Shown here in pieces: positions 1 through 10,409 of a DNA stretch of 40,093 nt (position 1 is its first letter; each line of letters starts with the position of its first letter). The translations under genes and the position numbers were made by a program. The DNA is from Candolleomyces eurysporus (lineage: Eukaryota > Basidiomycota > Agaricomycetes > Agaricales > Psathyrellaceae): assembly GCA_027579435.1 (NCBI GenBank), contig JANBPK010001266.1, forward strand, positions 1 through 40,093, read 5' to 3'. Under the pieces are notes generated by a model. That model saw only the letters and a list, made by a program, of their open reading frames with translations. It had not been told where the DNA came from and did not search any database.

Positions 1-1
1 T

Positions 2-793
2 ACAGACCTGGGCATTGTCATTCGTCACCGTGCGCTTCAGACCAGGTCTCTCACGGATTTGGATGAAGCCGTTTCCCTTGCTCGTGAAGCACTTGAACTT
101 CAACCATCCTCGTTTACACTCATTAATCTCGGCGGTGCACTCCTGCATCGTTATAACAACACAGAAACCAGGGCTGACATTGGGGAAGCCATTTCCGTGT
201 ACCGTGAAGCACTTGAACTTCAACCATCCCCTCTTCCAAATCGCTGGTACGCACTCAACAAACTCGCCAATGCGCTCCTGGATCATCATCTGCACACAGG
301 AACCATGGCTGACCTTGAGGAGGCCATTTCCATGTACCGTGAAGCACTCGAACTTCGACCACCCTCTCACCCAAATCGCTCATTTTCACTCAACAGACTT
401 GGCAATGCACTCCGGCATCGTCATCAGCGCACAGGCACCATGGCTGACGTTGAGGAGGCAATTCCCCTGCTCCGTGAAGCACTCGAACGTCGACCACCCC
501 CACATCCAGACCGCTTAAAGTCACTCCGCTCCCTTGTTGTATGCCTCAGGGCCATGTACAAAGAAACCCAAGCACTCTCCCACCTTCAAGAGGCGATAGC
601 TCACTGCGAGGAACTCCTGGAGTTTCACTTTACCATCGAACACCAATCTCGAGCTCCATGGCTCCTTGACTTGGGTTCTCTCCTCCAGATGCGCTTCGAT
701 GCTACAGGACAGGCAGACGATCTCTCCAAGATCGCGGCGTTGAGAGAAGAAGCAAATCGATTGACGACCTCATCTACAGAGTCCACGACGTGA
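2..793 (+). CDS. TPR-repeat protein, 3' part only
   Basis: The frame is open from base 2 and ends at a stop at 791-793, so this is the C-terminal 263 residues of a longer protein. It is built from tetratricopeptide-like units of about 45 residues with the recurring pattern DLxEAIxxxREALEL, followed by a less regular helical tail. Proteins of this kind are abundant in mushroom genomes, often as the C-terminal arm of large TPR-CHAT or NACHT-TPR proteins, where the repeats bind partners. The N-terminal effector domain would lie left of the window, so its class cannot be told. The units are also repeated at DNA level with a 135-base period (near 188, 323 and 458); the first spacing, from 68, is 120 bases, so five codons are missing there. 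No intron is needed in the visible part. A 167-residue open frame at 15-518 in another phase is a shadow of the repeats. Confidence 0.85.
   Translation, partial: TDLGIVIRHRALQTRSLTDLDEAVSLAREALELQPSSFTLINLGGALLHRYNNTETRADIGEAISVYREALELQPSPLPNRWYALNKLANALLDHHLHTGTMADLEEAISMYREALELRPPSHPNRSFSLNRLGNALRHRHQRTGTMADVEEAIPLLREALERRPPPHPDRLKSLRSLVVCLRAMYKETQALSHLQEAIAHCEELLEFHFTIEHQSRAPWLLDLGSLLQMRFDATGQADDLSKIAALREEANRLTTSSTESTT
68..510 (+). repeat. Tandem TPR-coding repeat, 135-base period
   Basis: Four copies of the segment coding for the second TPR helix begin near 68, 188, 323 and 458. Copies two and three differ at only a few bases over about 40 bases. The strong conservation of DNA, not only of protein, suggests recent unit duplication or gene conversion, as is common in such expanded families. 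Confidence 0.75.
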
Positions 794-1549
794 TTGTACC
801 AACATGGGTTGGTCGCAGGGAGGCCACACTGTCGTGGGTTGCTCGTACATAATTAAGTTCTTTGGTAGAAGATCTGTCGGCCACAGCGATGCTCCTCTGT
901 TTATGGAGTCATCAGACGTGTCACTTCTTGTAGTATCTTCTCATTACGATGCCATAATCAGGCTGTANTTTTTTTAGTTACCTTTGGAGACGTAAACTCT
1001 TCATTAAGCTTCGTTGTAATAGGACAACACCGAAAATCTCAACTTGACTAAAAAGTAACACACTGGTTTTCGCTCAGCGGTCTGCCGCTAAAAGGCTTCT
1101 GCCATCCAAAATTCCTCCGCTTCTGACTCTTCTCTACGCGAGACCCATAGAGCCCTAGAAAACTCTTGACTAAAGACACGCCCGTAAGCCCGCTCAACAA
1201 ACCTTCCCTCCCAGGCATCTCGACTTCTCGAGCCAAAAACAAATCAAATGAAAGAACAGATCATCGTGCGTATTTCAAAATGTTTGAATCCGGGTTCATA
1301 TTCAAGTAACGAGCATACACAGTACGTAGCCAAGCAAAATTCAAGCATGTGGTATAACAAAGAACACATCAAGCATGTAACCCAGCCTCGAAAAAATCCA
1401 AAGCAAAAGCAGCCTAGATATACGCAAGTGAGAGACATTCAAGCACGAAGAAGCGATAACGAAAAAAAAAANANCAACAGTCCAAATCCACCGTCCATTT
1501 AACACGTTTGCACAAACCCGACCAGCGGATCCAAAAAAATTCTTCGCGC
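794..1549. other. Convergent intergenic stretch
   Basis: This lies between the stop of the TPR gene and the stop of the F-BAR/RhoGAP gene on the opposite strand, so it should hold both 3' untranslated regions. It is AT-richer than the genes and contains an A-run with N symbols at 1472 and 1474, plus an N at 968. Short open frames on both strands show no recognisable protein. I see no repeat or RNA gene here. Confidence 0.6.
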
Positions 1550-4500
1550 CTAACGTCTGTCAACAACATCATCTTCCGCATCGCTCGCCATCGTCCTCCT
1601 CTGGAACGACGCCGCGGTCCTCCCAACGACACTCGAAGGCCTCTTCACCGGACTCCCCGGAAGCCTGTTGGGGGTCCTCGGCGGAGCTCCAGGGGTTGGA
1701 CTCCCAGTCATGCTCTGTCTGTTCAAACTCTGCACCATATTCGACACACTACCAGAAGGCGCTCTGGGTCCCTTGGCAATCCTCGGTCCACGGGTGATAC
1801 CACCACCACTGATGCTGCCCCTCTGCGAGTCACCAGATCCCGCACGCCTGATCGTCGCTTTGCCCGTTCCCAACACGACGTCTTCATTGACCGACGGAGA
1901 AGGACTACGAGATTCGGTGAATTCGTTCCTGGTAGGTGAGGAACTGGTGGCGGCAGCACCATGAGCCAACGCTTTGTTAGGTGTCGGGGGGAATGACTGT
2001 GGTCAAAGGCGGAGGCGGAGGCGGTGGGACTAGAGGCGCTTTCGCTGCCGGTGCAGCAGGAGCGGGAGCCTTGGGTGCAGGGGCTGAGCTCGACTCTTCT
2101 TCTTCTTCGTCGCTGTCAGTCTCTTCCTCGTCACTATCGGTCTCCTCTTCAGATGACTCTTCCTCCTCCTCCTTCTCAGGAGGCGGTTCCTTGAAGTTGG
2201 GTCGAGGAGGGGCACTGCTTTCTTCGGGAGGGGGCTCCTTGAAGGCCATGGGAGGCTTAGTACTCACGACGCCCGGAGGGGGTGGTGGAGGAGGAACGAG
2301 AGTCGGGGGTGGAGGTGGGGGTGGAGGGGTCTTAAGCCTTTCAACGACCGACGCTGGGGGAGGAGGGGGAGGGGCCAATTTTNGAGACTGCCGGAGGAGG
2401 AGGAGGTGGGGGTGGTGACGCCACTCCCTTCTGCTTCACAAGAGAGGGATTTTGTGCGACTTTCTGAGCTGCAAGAAGGGCCAAGGCGTCAGAGTCGACT
2501 GAGATCCTATTTCGGCTCAAGCGCATGTCGATTGGTGCAGTGCGCTTGCGGATGGGAATCTTTCGCTCGGATTCACGTTTCTTGCGAGCGATGGTGGGTG
2601 GCAGAATGGCGTCGTAGTTCTTGATGAGATCGATGAATAAGACTAGAAGAAGGGATATTCAATCAAATGACACCAAGGCGAGTAGGTGGGGACTTACGAG
2701 TAGGGTGGCGATCCTGGATCGAAAGCTCAGTCTCCACCTTGGGTTGAAGGATGGTACGTCCAAGTGACAACGCCAACTTGGTGGTATAAACCTCATCCGT
2801 TTCTTCCACCTTGGTGGATTCCATTAAACTTCAACAAAAATAAATCGGTCAGTCTTAACAAAATGAGAGAGGAGGGCCGACGCACGCTCTGAGATGCTTG
2901 ATGAGAGCGTCCAGTACGAACAGGTGGATCCGAGGGAGCCTCTGCAATGCAGTGCCCAGGTTCTGCAACCGCTGCTCTTCCGTGATCGGGGTATCCTCTT
3001 TCTTGGCTCCGACACTGGGGTAGAGACGGCGGAAATCGTCCCAGCCTTCATACAGGCCAACGGGAGGGTTCAACTCGAGGAACCACAGCTTGACGGTGCT
3101 CGCAATCACGGGGGCATCGAACCGAGTGAACAACTCNGATCCAAATGGCTGCCCAGGCTCCACTGCATTGAGNATTTCACGGAGGTGGTGCGTAGCAGAC
3201 AANGGAACGTCGTAAATCCAGGCTTTGCGCTTTTCGACATCATTGGGTGCCCGACTGTACGCTTCTTCCACGCCAGACAGAAGGGCTGTGAGCACTGAAG
3301 GGATAGCATCCTTCTTCTCGTCTGTGGTTGCGGACAATCCAATCTCTGCCCATTTCCGNAGATCGATGCCAAACACGACGTCAGACTCATCATGAGCAAC
3401 CGATTCGTAAATCTGTGGGCTTGGTCTGAACGGTCCCGTGCGGTAGCGTTCGATAAGGGCTGTCAAATCGGACTCTGGCTGGAACGCAGNGATCAAGGTC
3501 GATGAGCGTTCCATGGACGGTTCCAAAGACTTGGGGATNTTAGCAAGAGTGCCTTGATACTGGAGAAGNACTACAAAAANANNTCTTGAGTGGGNGCCGG
3601 ATTCATACAGCGNACCGACGCACCTGTTTTGACAGCAGCCAACCTCTCAGCTTCCCATCGCTGGAGAACTTTCAGCGTCTCCTCAACGAGTTCTTCAAAT
3701 GCGAGCCGCTGTCTGTCGAGTCGCCTTACAGCAACGCGGTAAGCTTTGTCGGCTTCTTCAGCCTCGTGTCTTGTTCGAACATGGACNGGTTCCCCGGAAT
3801 TGTTCGCGTTCAGCGCCTTGCTAACCAAATTGACAAAATTCCCGGTTCTCTTGAACAACGTTTCATTCCTGACCGGTTGTTCACCGGACTTGCCCTCGAG
3901 GTCAAATGCCTGCACGCACGATAAAAAAACTGGGGTTCGCGAATCTGAAACATAACCGGTTGACGCACCTTCGGTCTGAACTGGTACCACGCGTCATCCG
4001 AGTCCTCAAACTGATTACCGAGCTCGCCGAGTCGTCTCAGGAGACCCTCGCGTTCTGTCAATTCGCGAGCAGCCTCCTCAGCGCGATCCAAACTGCCCTC
4101 GAAGCCCTCCACGTTCCTGTTGAGCCAGGCCACGAACTCTTCACCCGTGAAGGCGTCGTTATACTCCCCGAGCAGAGGGAATCGCACTGATCTCAAGTTC
4201 AATTCGGCCGCTGCACGGGTGAGCAATTGAGAGACAGTGGCCTGAGGAAGGGATAGGCCCGCGAGGACAACTGGAGGCGGTCCCGCAGGAGCTGTGGGCG
4301 ACGTGAGACGTTCAGCTGTAGGGGTCNAACATGAGGGGGGAGGTGACTTCTTCAGGGGACGCAGCGCCGTCTACCGCACGGCCTTTACCCTTATCGAGCT
4401 TAGGGGTGGTTTTCTCATCAGCCTCGTCTGGAGATGTGTTCGGGTCTTCAGCGGTTGCGGCAGCGATAGCCTCGACACTTTTCTTCTGAATTTCCTTGAG

Positions 4501-5384
4501 ACGTTGGGCGATACGCTCCGAGACACTAGCAGTTCTTTGAGGTGGTGTACGCTTTGCATCAGCAGGTCGGACGCGAGGGGAGCTGGTGTAGGTATCTGAT
4601 GCGCCACTGTTTGGTGCAAACTTGGCACTGGAGGAGACGTCAAGCTATGGAGAGCACCCGAATGATAAAAACTCACTCATCCTCAGCCTCGTCGGCGCGA
4701 CGGTTCTTGGAGAGGTATTCCTGCTTGAGCTTGGCTACATCACTCTGTGCCTGTTCATAGGAGCGAAGCCAATTGTCAATAACAGTGGTCCGTTGCTCTC
4801 GTAGCCGATCCTGCGGGAAGCGATCAGAAGGCAACAACAGGACGTAAAGACTAATTTTCGAACCTTGTAGCCTTGAGCCCAGTGGTCAAAGGGATCAGCA
4901 ACGAGACTTTCGAGTTCTTTGGCGATGTTTCTGTGGACTTGCCCCTGGGCTGCTGTTTCGCTCTGGAGACCCCGGAAAGCAAGGAGGAGAGAAGCGCCGT
5001 CGTCAGCACTGAAACCAGTCCCTGATATGAGTGAGTTGGGGCAATCGATTGCGTGGACACGAGGGAAGACCAACCGGGCTTCCCAGTCAACGGGGGACTA
5101 ATGAACGAGTTGGCCAGCTCCCCTTCAGTGTGAGCCCGGTGCTACATGGTCCGAGATGAGATCCTGCAAGCCCAAAGTCTGACGGGTTGGTCGACATACC
5201 CTGATGAACGCGACGATCTCATCGTTTTCGTGAACACCCTGGGAGATCTTTAGAACCTGTCGTCTCCGCACAAGATATGGGGCTGTACCTGGTCGAGTTT
5301 TTCGAACAAGACCTCGAGCCCACGTCGATAGCCCTGGGACCAGAAGGAGTTGCCAAAGTGTAGCGGCAGCGACAAGACCGCCAT
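1550..5384 (-). CDS. RGD2: F-BAR / DEP / RhoGAP protein (Rgd2/Rga8-like)
   Basis: Exons read downward: 5384-5289, 5238-5200, 5141-5075, 5021-4864, 4810-4677, 4627-3969, 3909-3624, 3570-2886, 2828-2698, 2642-1550. They give 1,114 residues. An F-BAR membrane-bending domain is split in two (about 1-165 and 385-520). Between them lie a linker and a DEP domain (about 300-384), then a RhoGAP domain (about 550-745). This order is that of yeast Rgd2, which acts on Cdc42 and Rho5 at the cell cortex. The tail (770-1114) is rich in proline runs and acidic serine stretches, unlike a plain Rgd2. The usual RhoGAP arginine finger appears to be absent. The frame needs three corrections: the Ns at 2383 and 4327 must be dropped, and the G-run at 1986-1991 is one base too long. 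The start was chosen because the F-BAR begins right at its methionine (LPLHFGNSFW). Confidence 0.93.
1986..1991. other. Homopolymer frame break (six G), probable over-call
   Basis: In the last exon of the F-BAR/RhoGAP gene the frame stops just after this run. With five bases in place of six the protein continues without interruption for another 140 residues to the stop at 1550. No splice signals fit a short intron here. Confidence 0.75.
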
Positions 5385-5800
5385 GATGGATATCGCAGTG
5401 AGGANGGGGTCGTGAGGTCGCTGGAACTTGGGGGGCCTAAAGAGGCACCGCCTGGTCCTTAATCTAGAATGCACGTGCTTCGACACTGCCACCTCGCTGT
5501 CTTCCGAGCCCCCGGCTCTCCGACGCAGGCTGGCTGGGGACCGTGCGCTTGGTGCATAAAATAACGGTGTGCATGGAGGAGAGAGCAGGTNGGACCCTTA
5601 GGTTAATATTCACCCTGCCACTACGCTCAGTGGGAATCTGCCCCCGAATTCCGTTGGCCGGACATTGCCGGCACTCGGCGCGACTAAAATTTGGATCTGG
5701 ACATTTCCCATTTGGCACTTGGTTTCGCGCTGGACTCTGCGCTGTCCTCATCGTCTCCCGACACGGTCCTCCTTCCTCCCTGTCAATCCTTCCCGAATCC
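5385..5800. promoter_or_regulatory. Shared upstream region of F-BAR/RhoGAP and mL44 genes
   Basis: The two start codons diverge across 416 bases, so both promoters must lie here. I see no clear TATA box. Ns occur at 5405 and 5591. An open frame runs into the mL44 start from upstream but has no recognisable domain. Confidence 0.6.
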
Positions 5801-6987
5801 ATGGGCCATGTTCAGAAGCGCCTGCTGAGCAGCGCGTCGCGGCTAGCCTCCGTGTCGCCCTCAGTCGTCCCCCAAGTTTCCTCCACGAGACGCCTTTATT
5901 GCGGAGGATGAGGTCGCCCGACCGTCTTTCGACCCGGAGCTCTGGGCATCTCTCCAGCCAGCCCCGTCGTCTGCTCTTTCGTCTTTTGCACATAGAATAG
6001 GTCTCGCCTCCGTCATCTCTTCCGAAGACGACGTCCGCCAGGCCTGCACACATCCGTCGTTCGTCGATGTATACCGTCATCACTACCCACAAGAAAAGCG
6101 GATACCGAAGAGTAACCAGCAACTCGCTGCCCTCGGAAACTCACTCATGGGTCTCTTTGCAACGGAGTACCTCCAGGCCAAATATCCATACCTTCCAACG
6201 CGAGTGCAAAAGGCGGCTCTGACAGCACACGTCGGCCCTGCGACCCTTGCCAGCGTCGCACAGGAAATGGGTGCCGCCCCACTGCTCAAATGGCATAGAA
6301 AAGTATGTCTTCTCCCTTACACGTCGTCAACTTGTTCATTTACGCTCCATCCTCCCCAGCCCGAAACACCGACGTCACCTTCAGTGCTTCACGCCGACGC
6401 CCTCGCCTCCATNCCCCCGCTCTCTAACTGCTCTCATCTACAAAAAGCACTCCTTGCCCTATGCTAGAAAATTCGTCCACTCCTACTTCCTCACTCGACA
6501 AGTCGACCACCGCGCCATGCTCAAATTCCTAGACCCCAAAAAGGCGCTCAAGGAAATGGTCTACCGCTTCGGCCGCGAACCCCCAAAGTCGAGATTACTC
6601 AAGGAAACAGGTCGTTTCTCCAACTCGCCCGTCTTCGTTGTCGGTGTCTACTCTGGTGCGGATAAGCTCGGTGAAGGGTTTGGCAGCTCGCTCAAGATGG
6701 CAGAGTTCCGAGTACGTTTAATGTTATCCTCTCTTTCCATGAGTACATACTGACCTCCTTTCCTCCTACTATAGGCAGCGGAGGATGCACTCCACCGCGT
6801 ATTCCTCACGCGCCGACCTGAGCACGAGATCCAGTTGCCCAGCAACACTTTCCCTACCGGTCTCGGCGACGTATTTAGACAAGGCCCTCAAGGCTCCTAC
6901 GAGCCGCCTGAGTTGGTTGCTGCGGAGATTCGGTACGCCAGCTCTGACAACAGCAAGGCTGCCCCCATCCGCCCCCGTCGCGTGTAA
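5801..6987 (+). CDS. MRPL3: Mitochondrial large-subunit ribosomal protein mL44
   Basis: Exons are 5801-6302, 6360-6711 and 6775-6987, giving 354 residues, close to yeast Mrpl3 (mL44). The N-terminus is rich in Ser, Arg and Leu without acids, as in a mitochondrial presequence. An RNase III-like fold covers about 60-230; its signature region reads NQQLAALGNS where an active RNase III has E and D, so it is non-catalytic, as is typical of mL44. A double-strand RNA-binding domain covers about 225-295. The protein sits near the exit tunnel of the mitochondrial ribosome. Two sequence faults interrupt the frame: the C-run at 5869-5873 is one base too long, and the N at 6413 must be dropped. With both corrected, all three exon lengths are multiples of three. 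Confidence 0.93.
5869..5873. other. Homopolymer frame break (five C), probable over-call
   Basis: In exon 1 of the mL44 gene, reading four C in place of five joins the presequence to the segment KFPPRDAFIAEDE and the rest of the protein. As written, the first frame ends at a stop near 5909. Confidence 0.75.
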
Positions 6988-7188
6988 CTTACAAGTGCTG
7001 TCCGGCTTATTCCTAATATCATTCATAAATAATAATCGATCGTCGCGTTTGCTCAAGGTGCCCTTGAAGACTCCGGTTCACTTGGATGATGAATATTCTC
7101 GGCCCAAATCCACCTGCTCTAATATACAATCCCTCTGCCCCTCCCTTTCGCGCGCTCGAGACTACATATACTACTTGGATCCTTTTTT

Positions 7189-8091
7189 TCATATTTCAGT
7201 CCCAGAGCTTGAATCCGGGCCCTCCCCTTCTGTTCCACTCACAGTCTCCTCGCGCTTGGGCTTCGGATCCGCGCTTGCTGCCTTTTTCCGTCTTCTGGCT
7301 GCAATCGCTTCGAAACCAGCCGCCGCTTGCCTGAAGAGCAAGACCGGGTGGATTCTCGGGGCTACAAATTGAGTGGTCAAGAATCGTGAGTGACTTTCGA
7401 CTAGAACTAGTTGAGAGATATCCTTACCAACACCTCCTTGAGTAATGATGACTTTATTGTTTGGGAGTAATCTCGTCAGTCTGAACAGAAAAGTTGAGCG
7501 CCGCGCACCATAGAAAACTGGAGGGCGACAACTCACTCGTCGTCGTTGCTTATAGCGAGTAGAAGAAATCTTGGGGTGATTCGCNTTTTTATGATGTCCT
7601 TCGGCTGCATTTCCAGACAGCTCTACGAGCTCCGCGATGAGGTACTCGAGGACGGCGGCAAGGTAAACTGAAAGAACATTGATGTCGTTCAGCACAAGTC
7701 CGGCGCTCCAAATGAGTGATCAATTAGAGATGGCGCTTACCAGCCGAAGTGACACTAACCCTCTGGTTATAGGTCACATAACCCATCTTCCTCTTGATAC
7801 GAGTCACGGGGAACTGGAGCCCGGCCTTTTCCTGTAGCATTACGCGCTTTCGTTTTCCGTAGCCCATTTGAGCGAGCATGTACTGTTGGCCGGCCTTGCC
7901 TTTCCCTCTACAGTCGATTTGGGTTGGTCGACCTTGCGCCTTAGAGGGAGCCGAGGCGACGAGATTATTGTGGCACTTACGACTTTCCTTGTCCAACCTA
8001 GGAGAAAGGAAGCCGTTGAATGACAGAGTAGAACGAGTGGAACAAACAGCACGGCGATTGCGCACGTTCTCGACCAGGGGGGACTCACCAT
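7189..8091 (-). CDS. Divergent histone H2A variant
   Basis: Exons read downward: 8091-8089, 7997-7981, 7907-7741, 7667-7537, 7480-7428, 7361-7189, giving 180 residues. The core carries H2A hallmarks: AGLQFPV, then VYLAAVLEYLIAELVEL, then KKRITPRFLLLAISNDDEL, then a docking segment with ITQGGVAPRIHPVLL. The nucleosome acidic-patch residues are kept (E in VLEYL, both E in AELVEL, the DDE). The L1 region (TRIKRKMGYVTYNQRVSVTSA) differs from both canonical H2A and H2A.Z. The C-terminus has a basic then acidic extension of about 50 residues. The start codon is alone in its exon, followed at once by GTGAGT. The N at 7585 must be dropped to keep frame. It probably replaces H2A in special nucleosomes; which ones I cannot say. 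It ends 201 bases from mL44, tail to tail. Confidence 0.88.
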
Positions 8092-8201
8092 GCTTTCTAC
8101 AGAGTACGACTTGACTTTGCTGCGGAATGAGTAGCAGAGAGGGTGTACAGGAAATAAGGTTACGATCTACTCTTAAATACGATGCCCAAGAGTTGGATCT
8201 G

Positions 8202-8239
8202 TTGACGTTTTACCCTATTCTGAGGGATTGGAAATTCCA
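8202..8239. repeat. 38-base direct repeat, copy 1
   Basis: It matches the second copy at 34 of 38 positions. The shared core reads ACCCTATT, two variable bases, then GAGGGATTGGAAAT. It lies about 110-150 bases upstream of the H2A variant start codon. Confidence 0.85.
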
Positions 8240-8262
8240 GGGTTATCACAATAGTTAATTCA

Positions 8263-8300
8263 TTGACTTTTTACCCTATTTCGAGGGATTGGAAATACCA
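8263..8300. repeat. 38-base direct repeat, copy 2
   Basis: This is the second copy, 61 bases after the start of the first and in the same orientation. It differs at four positions. Confidence 0.85.
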
Positions 8301-8838
8301 ATACTCCTGCCCTGGCCAGGACCACGTAAAAAGGACGCCACAGACTCAAGAACGCGAAGCTTAATTGACTTCTGGCAATCCACGTGACAGGCGCGTCGTA
8401 AAGCATGTGACTGTGTTCGGTTCGGTCGCCTCGCGCCGCCGCCGACGAGTCCTCGAGTTTATCGTCTTCATCGTCCATTTTTTTTCCGCTCGTTGTTTTC
8501 ACCACCGGATCTCAGGCTCTCGACTCATCTTGGTACAAAGGCTCGCAAGGATCTGTGTGGCGGTAGCCAAGCGCCTGCTGAGTCCGCAAACGTCGAGGCG
8601 CCGCGGGGGGAAGAGGAGCACTGCACAGGTACGCACTGGAACATGCTTCACCAGCAATGATAACAAGAGGCTCAGCAGACAAAGAATTAGACAATCTAGA
8701 TCTGCGATACCGGACTGAACCGGACATAGCCTGCCAGACGAACCAGTTACAGTTAATCAATCCCTCTAGAGTGGCCCTTGTTCACGTTTCCCGGTCGGAG
8801 GAAGGAGTCCACGTTTCCACATATCATAAGTGATTATA

Positions 8839-10409
8839 ATGGCGGAAGTCACACCAGCTAGACCTTCAATTGCTCCCCCCATGCCAACATTAACGACTCC
8901 AGAAGCGCTAACACCCACCAGTGACCAGGTATGTGCGCCTGCGCTTCCTCTCGTTTGTAGACCCTTTTATTGAATCTAACCTCTGCTGCGGCTCTTCGAG
9001 TTAGGTGGTGGTACTCTATGTGGTGCGTCATAATTCCTTCCACTGCAGTCCAAGNAAAAAATTAACAAAACCAACCTCTTCCTGTTAAAAAGATAATCGC
9101 AATGTCTGTTATAATCTTCGGCTTCTGGAACGTCCCAGTCGTCCGCAACCTCATTAACCCGCTCAAGCTGTTCACCATCGGGTGGCACGAGCTCTGCCAT
9201 GTAACAGCGGTGAGTCTACCGCATTCCCATTCCACGCTGCTCCTTGGCACGTCGCTACCCATCCCTGTTTCGCTCCGTCCCCTGCGGCGCTGCGTCCATG
9301 CTCTTTGAGAGCTTAGCTGACCTCATTTCCCTTCCCACAGGCGGTCCTCTCGGGTGGTCGAATACTCAAACTCACGATCGATCCACACGTCGGAGGGGCA
9401 ACGATAGTCGAAGGCGGGAGTCCATGGTTCATTCTCTCGGCTGGATACGTTGGCTCGACGCTCCTGGGAGGCGCGTTCCTCATAGCTGGATGGGATACAC
9501 TCGTCGCCAAAATCCTCAGCTTCGTGCTAGGAGTGGGGCTGGTGATTCCGCTGGTCCTCGTACGGGATAAATTGTGGGTCTCAAGCCAATCCTGCCACCG
9601 GCTCTCCTGCTCACCACTCGCAACTAGGACGATCGTTTTGACCGTTGGATATGAAGCCATGCTCGTTGGGTTCTGGTTCATCGACCACGCGTAGGTCTTT
9701 TTTTTTCACTAGAACCTTCTAAGCAAGTTCCATTCCTTACTTTCCTTTTTCTTACAGACAAGCCCTTCGGTGGTATTGCCTATTCATCGGCGTCATGAAG
9801 TACGTCCTCGTGCCCCATCTCTCCTCCGGCCAAGCTTCCACAGTGTGACTGACCCAAGGCTGTGGACTTAGCGTTCTATTTGTTGTTTGTAAGTAGCCTT
9901 TCATCCGCTTTCACTTTCAGGTCCAAGTCCATCTTCGGAGGCGCTATGTGACCGAGTTCATTGAATTGAGCTGACCATTGTCTTTCAGGGGACGTAGCGG
10001 ACGACCGATTCTTCCACAAAACGAACGATTCAGACGCCACGCAGTTTGCGCTCTTGTACCCTCGAATACCGGCTCATGGTACGTACCGATCCCTTTACGA
10101 ATTTAGTAGTTGTGGCTAATGAAGTCGGGCTATGCTATGAACGCAGTTTGGGCGACTTTTTGGATAATCTTCCAGTTGTCCTTTATGGCTGGGTTTTGTC
10201 TACTTGGGATCTTTGCATTCAAGGTGCGTTTTGATTCATTCATCCAGTGGGAAGCTTTGGAATTTAATGGAGGTCTCCTCCCGACAGTTGACAAAAGAAG
10301 AAATGGATGCACAAGCTGGTACGTTGCCTCGCGTCGCTTGTCTTGCGGGAGATGAAATAACTCTGACACGCTTTCCACATTGACAGCGACATTCCTGCCG
10401 ACACGATAA
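8839..10409 (+). CDS. M50B-like membrane zinc peptidase
   Basis: Exons: 8839-8928, 9005-9022, 9093-9209, 9341-9573, 9628-9690, 9758-9799, 9872-9888, 9989-10078, 10147-10223, 10288-10318, 10387-10409, giving 266 residues. Two exons are only 17 and 18 bases long. The first hydrophobic helix leads into the zinc motif HELCH (residues 68-72), followed by several membrane segments, a conserved-looking WDVADDRFF stretch with HKTNDSDA, and a last helix. This is the layout of the fungal peptidase M50B-like family, distant relatives of site-2 proteases that cleave within or near membranes. The substrate is unknown. A classical second M50 motif (NPDG type) is not obvious; the Asp-rich stretch may supply the third metal ligand. 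The total coding length is a multiple of three with every intron GT..AG. Confidence 0.9.

Larger units (their letters stand above)
8092..8838. promoter_or_regulatory. Shared upstream region of H2A variant and M50B-like gene
   Basis: 747 bases separate the two divergent start codons. The half nearer to the histone gene contains a 38-base direct repeat (8202-8239 and 8263-8300). I find no TATA box near the histone start and no convincing protein-coding frame; an open frame at 8365-8718 is Arg-rich and without domain. Confidence 0.6.

Noticed and set aside
1981..2418. Glycine-rich plus-strand open frame of 145 residues
   Set aside because: It is the complement of the proline-rich and acidic tail of the F-BAR/RhoGAP gene.
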